Below the pieces are notes generated by a model, which had not been told where the DNA came from, did not search any database, and was given only the letters and a program-made list of their open reading frames with translations. The position numbers and the translations under genes are program-made. A stretch of DNA of 64,000 nt, taken from contig OY987264.1 in NCBI GenBank assembly GCA_963920665.1, positions 23,974,906 to 24,038,905 of the forward strand, in the 5' to 3' direction. Below, one piece after another: positions 61,649 to 64,000 of the stretch. Numbering within the stretch: the stretch's first letter is position 1; every line of letters starts with the position of its first letter. The stretch comes from Straminergon stramineum. Lineage: Eukaryota; Streptophyta; Bryopsida; Hypnales; Calliergonaceae.

Positions 61649-61836
61649 CACTGAATAGGGGTATTAAGGGGACCCTTACTAATTAATCGACATTCCACAC
61701 TAAATAAATATCTACCTTTATTGTACATCAGTAGATATTGGAGTGTCCGGGTGATGTACATCATGTTTTAAACATCTATAGTTTTCTAGAATCAGTCCCT
61801 TTAATTTTTTGGTCCCCTTAATACCCCTATTCAGTG
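61649..61836. mobile_element. 188-bp MITE, TIR CACTGAATAGGGGTATTAA (copy 2)
   Basis: TA at 61647-61648 and 61837-61838. Inverse of, and highly similar to, 10830-11018. Inserted in the LINE. Confidence 0.85.
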
Positions 61837-61966
61837 TAGTAGGTTCCTGTGGGTTCTTTGGGGTTTCATTTGCTCTCCTTGTCTAGCTGTCCATCAGCTT
61901 GGTTGTTTTTGTTCTTGTTTTATGCAATGGGTTTCTATTTGTTCAAAAAAAAAGCCAAAAATGGTG

Positions 61967-64000
61967 TGATTCCAAATATACTATCACATTGTTGAGGTGT
62001 AGAATGTGGAGGGTAGGTCCAAATCACTTGCAAAATTTATTGTTGCATCCATATGTTAGTTGTAAGAGTGGCAATGTGTTTGCTTTTGCAATTAACATTG
62101 CATGGAATTGTAGTAAATAGTTTATATGGCAATGGATCTACAAAATTACACCATTGGTTCATATAAAGAGAATGGAATGTGCATATAGGCATATATTGTT
62201 GTGTGTGGCACTTGGAATTGATCTATATTCCCTTATTCTTCATTCCTTAGCAATTGACATTTATTCTTTGGAAGACATCCTTCAAAAGTATTACAACTTT
62301 AACCAATATATGTGGTCATGTCTTCATGTTTCATTAGAGAAATTTTGGACTCTTCGGATCGCTACTAGGATTTGACAAGCCAATCTATTTCTAACACCTA
62401 TTGAAGCTACTTAGAAGAGGGAAATTTCTAACAAAACAAAGATTCACCTTGTGTGAATATCAAGAGTTCTAAAAGTATATTTCAGGGGGGGTTTCCACAA
62501 TTGTCAGAGGGAGGTGCTTCAGGTGTGCTTTCAAATATCAAAACAACACTTGTCACAATCCTAAATAATAGTACTTGAGAGTGAATGCTCTAACATTTGG
62601 AAGTGATGAAGTGCAAAAATAGGGGGAAAGTTCCTCAAACAAAATAAATATAATGCAATGAGGGTCCCTCTCAACACTTCCTGGCAGCCCTCCGAAGAGT
62701 CCAAAATTTCTCTAATGGAATGTACCTCTACCTAATCTCATACGCTTCAGTAGAGAATTATACTACATTTGACCCAAAATATAAATACATGTCTATATAA
62801 TGGCATGCATAGTACATTTCATAGCCCTAGTTTTTTCCCCCAAATTGGGCAATTTGCCACATCAATCCATGGTGCAACTATTTTTGAATCATGCTAATAT
62901 CCATTGAGGTCATATCCAAAAATATGTCAAATATGGGCATTCACACATTTCAAGGAGTCCATTGGTTACCCATTTTCTTTAAGGGGTGATCCCTAAACAT
63001 TTGATCATCAAGTAGGGAGATGAGGAATTTTGTGAATAGTGAACTTCATCTCCATAGTATTCATTGAAGAGGTTTCAAGAAAATCATGTAATATGGAAAG
63101 AAAAGGATATAGTGTACATGAATTGATGAGGTAAAAATGTTGGAATAACTTTCATTTTTTTTTTTTCATTTTCAAAAATAACCTTACTATCTTTAGATTT
63201 AGCACTTACAATTATGAAATAAGTCCAACAAAATATGTTCTTGTTTTTGCCTTGATTGCCCTTTGCACTTATTTGGATCAAAACTCATTTTATATGGATA
63301 GAGTCCCTTTGATATATTTTCATCTCTACAAAGTAAGACAAGACCTACAAAACAAGTGTTTCTAAAAGGGACAATTGAAAATTTGGATACATTTCCAAAG
63401 GATCAATTTTGAATGAATTTTTCCAGAAATTACACAAGAAGTGTTGATATGTCCTTTTTTCCTTAATTAAATGTCCAAATCAAAAGAAATTATGCCCAAA
63501 GCTTTCAATCAAGGTGAACAACTTTGGAAGCGATGTTTGAAATCCTTCTACTTTGAATTTAACAAGCACATAACTGAGGTGATACTAAAATTAATGATAA
63601 AAAACATATACATTGCCAAAATATTAATCTAAGAGGATTCAAGTCCACTGATCATATTCAACAAGGCCAAAGATTTGTTTTTTCTTCTAACTTTCTATAC
63701 TACAATCTTGCAATCTATGTAGTCAAAAAATTTGAATTTATCCAAAAAATCATTTTGTGTTTGATGATCATGGATATTGGTTTGTTATTTTTGAACTAAG
63801 CATAAAAGGACTCCAATACCCAATTTTGTTTGTTGGATAACTTTGGTACCTATGTAGGATGCAAAAGAAAAATTATCATCCTCTTTTCTAAAAATTGCTA
63901 GTATACATTTGCAATGGATGATAGTGAAAATTCCCTTAGAATGGTTTTTTCTAGCCTAGGTCACTACAAAGGTTTGCATTTTTGAATTCTTGGCATTTAA
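61967..64000. other. AT-rich intergenic stretch, nothing recognised
   Basis: Short ORFs only; no family motif or inverted terminus was recognised. Confidence 0.4.

Larger units (their letters stand above)
61167..61955 (+). mobile_element. 5'-truncated LINE with 11-bp TSD, carrying two MITEs
   Basis: Identical CAAAAATGGTG flanks at 61156-61166 and 61956-61966, and an A-run just before the right flank (61945-61953). The plus-strand frame at 61248-61450 reads WLIWIAQNNTVFNQTRWPL and LWETLLDAGR, the C-terminal region after reverse transcriptase in plant LINEs. Two small elements (61447-61569, 61649-61836) interrupt it; the LINE sequence itself is only about 480 bp. Confidence 0.85.

Overview
The window looks like a repeat-rich nuclear segment from a land plant with a fairly large genome. 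Three loci look like real protein genes: a chromo/MRG-domain protein with a leader intron, a BORCS6-like small protein, and a three-exon plant-type C2H2 zinc-finger gene. The rest is AT-rich sequence made largely of nested, mostly dead transposable elements: PIF/Harbinger, Helitron, LINE, an LTR-retrotransposon solo LTR, CACTA, Stowaway and other MITEs. There are no operons or CRISPR arrays and I recognised no RNA genes. The low gene density and lack of clear seed-plant hallmarks would fit a lycophyte or fern, but the species cannot be named from the sequence.

Layout. 1-10.0 kb: a 3.9-kb non-coding repeat (R1, copy A) split by a complete but dead 5.46-kb PIF/Harbinger transposon with TTA target duplication. 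10.0-15.4 kb: several MITEs. 15.4-18.7 kb: AT-rich, no gene. 18.7-26.2 kb: the gene island. The BORCS6-like gene (minus strand) and the MRG gene (plus strand) lie head to head, and each has the same 909-bp promoter/leader segment upstream, forming an apparently perfect inverted repeat around a 1,975-bp spacer. 26.8-35.2 kb: many TTAA-flanked TIR elements and a degraded relic resembling part of the BORCS6-like gene. 37.7-41.0 kb: a degenerate Helitron Rep/helicase, cut off by R1 copy B (41.0-46.5 kb), which itself carries a 1.66-kb TIR element. 46.5-53.1 kb: AT-rich sequence and further TIR elements. 53.45-54.58 kb: a GC-richer solo LTR with a perfect 5-bp target duplication. 56.7-59.0 kb: the zinc-finger gene (minus strand), with a Stowaway-like MITE in intron 2 and a partial duplication of its 3' end. 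61.2-62.0 kb: a 5'-truncated LINE with an 11-bp target duplication, itself hit by two MITEs.

How things work together. The two head-to-head genes probably share regulatory sequence through the inverted repeat, and read-through across it could make a long hairpin RNA. A recurring family of small elements has CCC...GGG termini and TTAA at the borders, a piggyBac-like signature with no transposase in the window. The dead Harbinger element has a cognate 123-bp MITE at 61.4 kb, and every premature stop in its main reading frames is TAG. Everything here comes from reading the sequence by eye; homology calls rest on recognised motifs, not searches.
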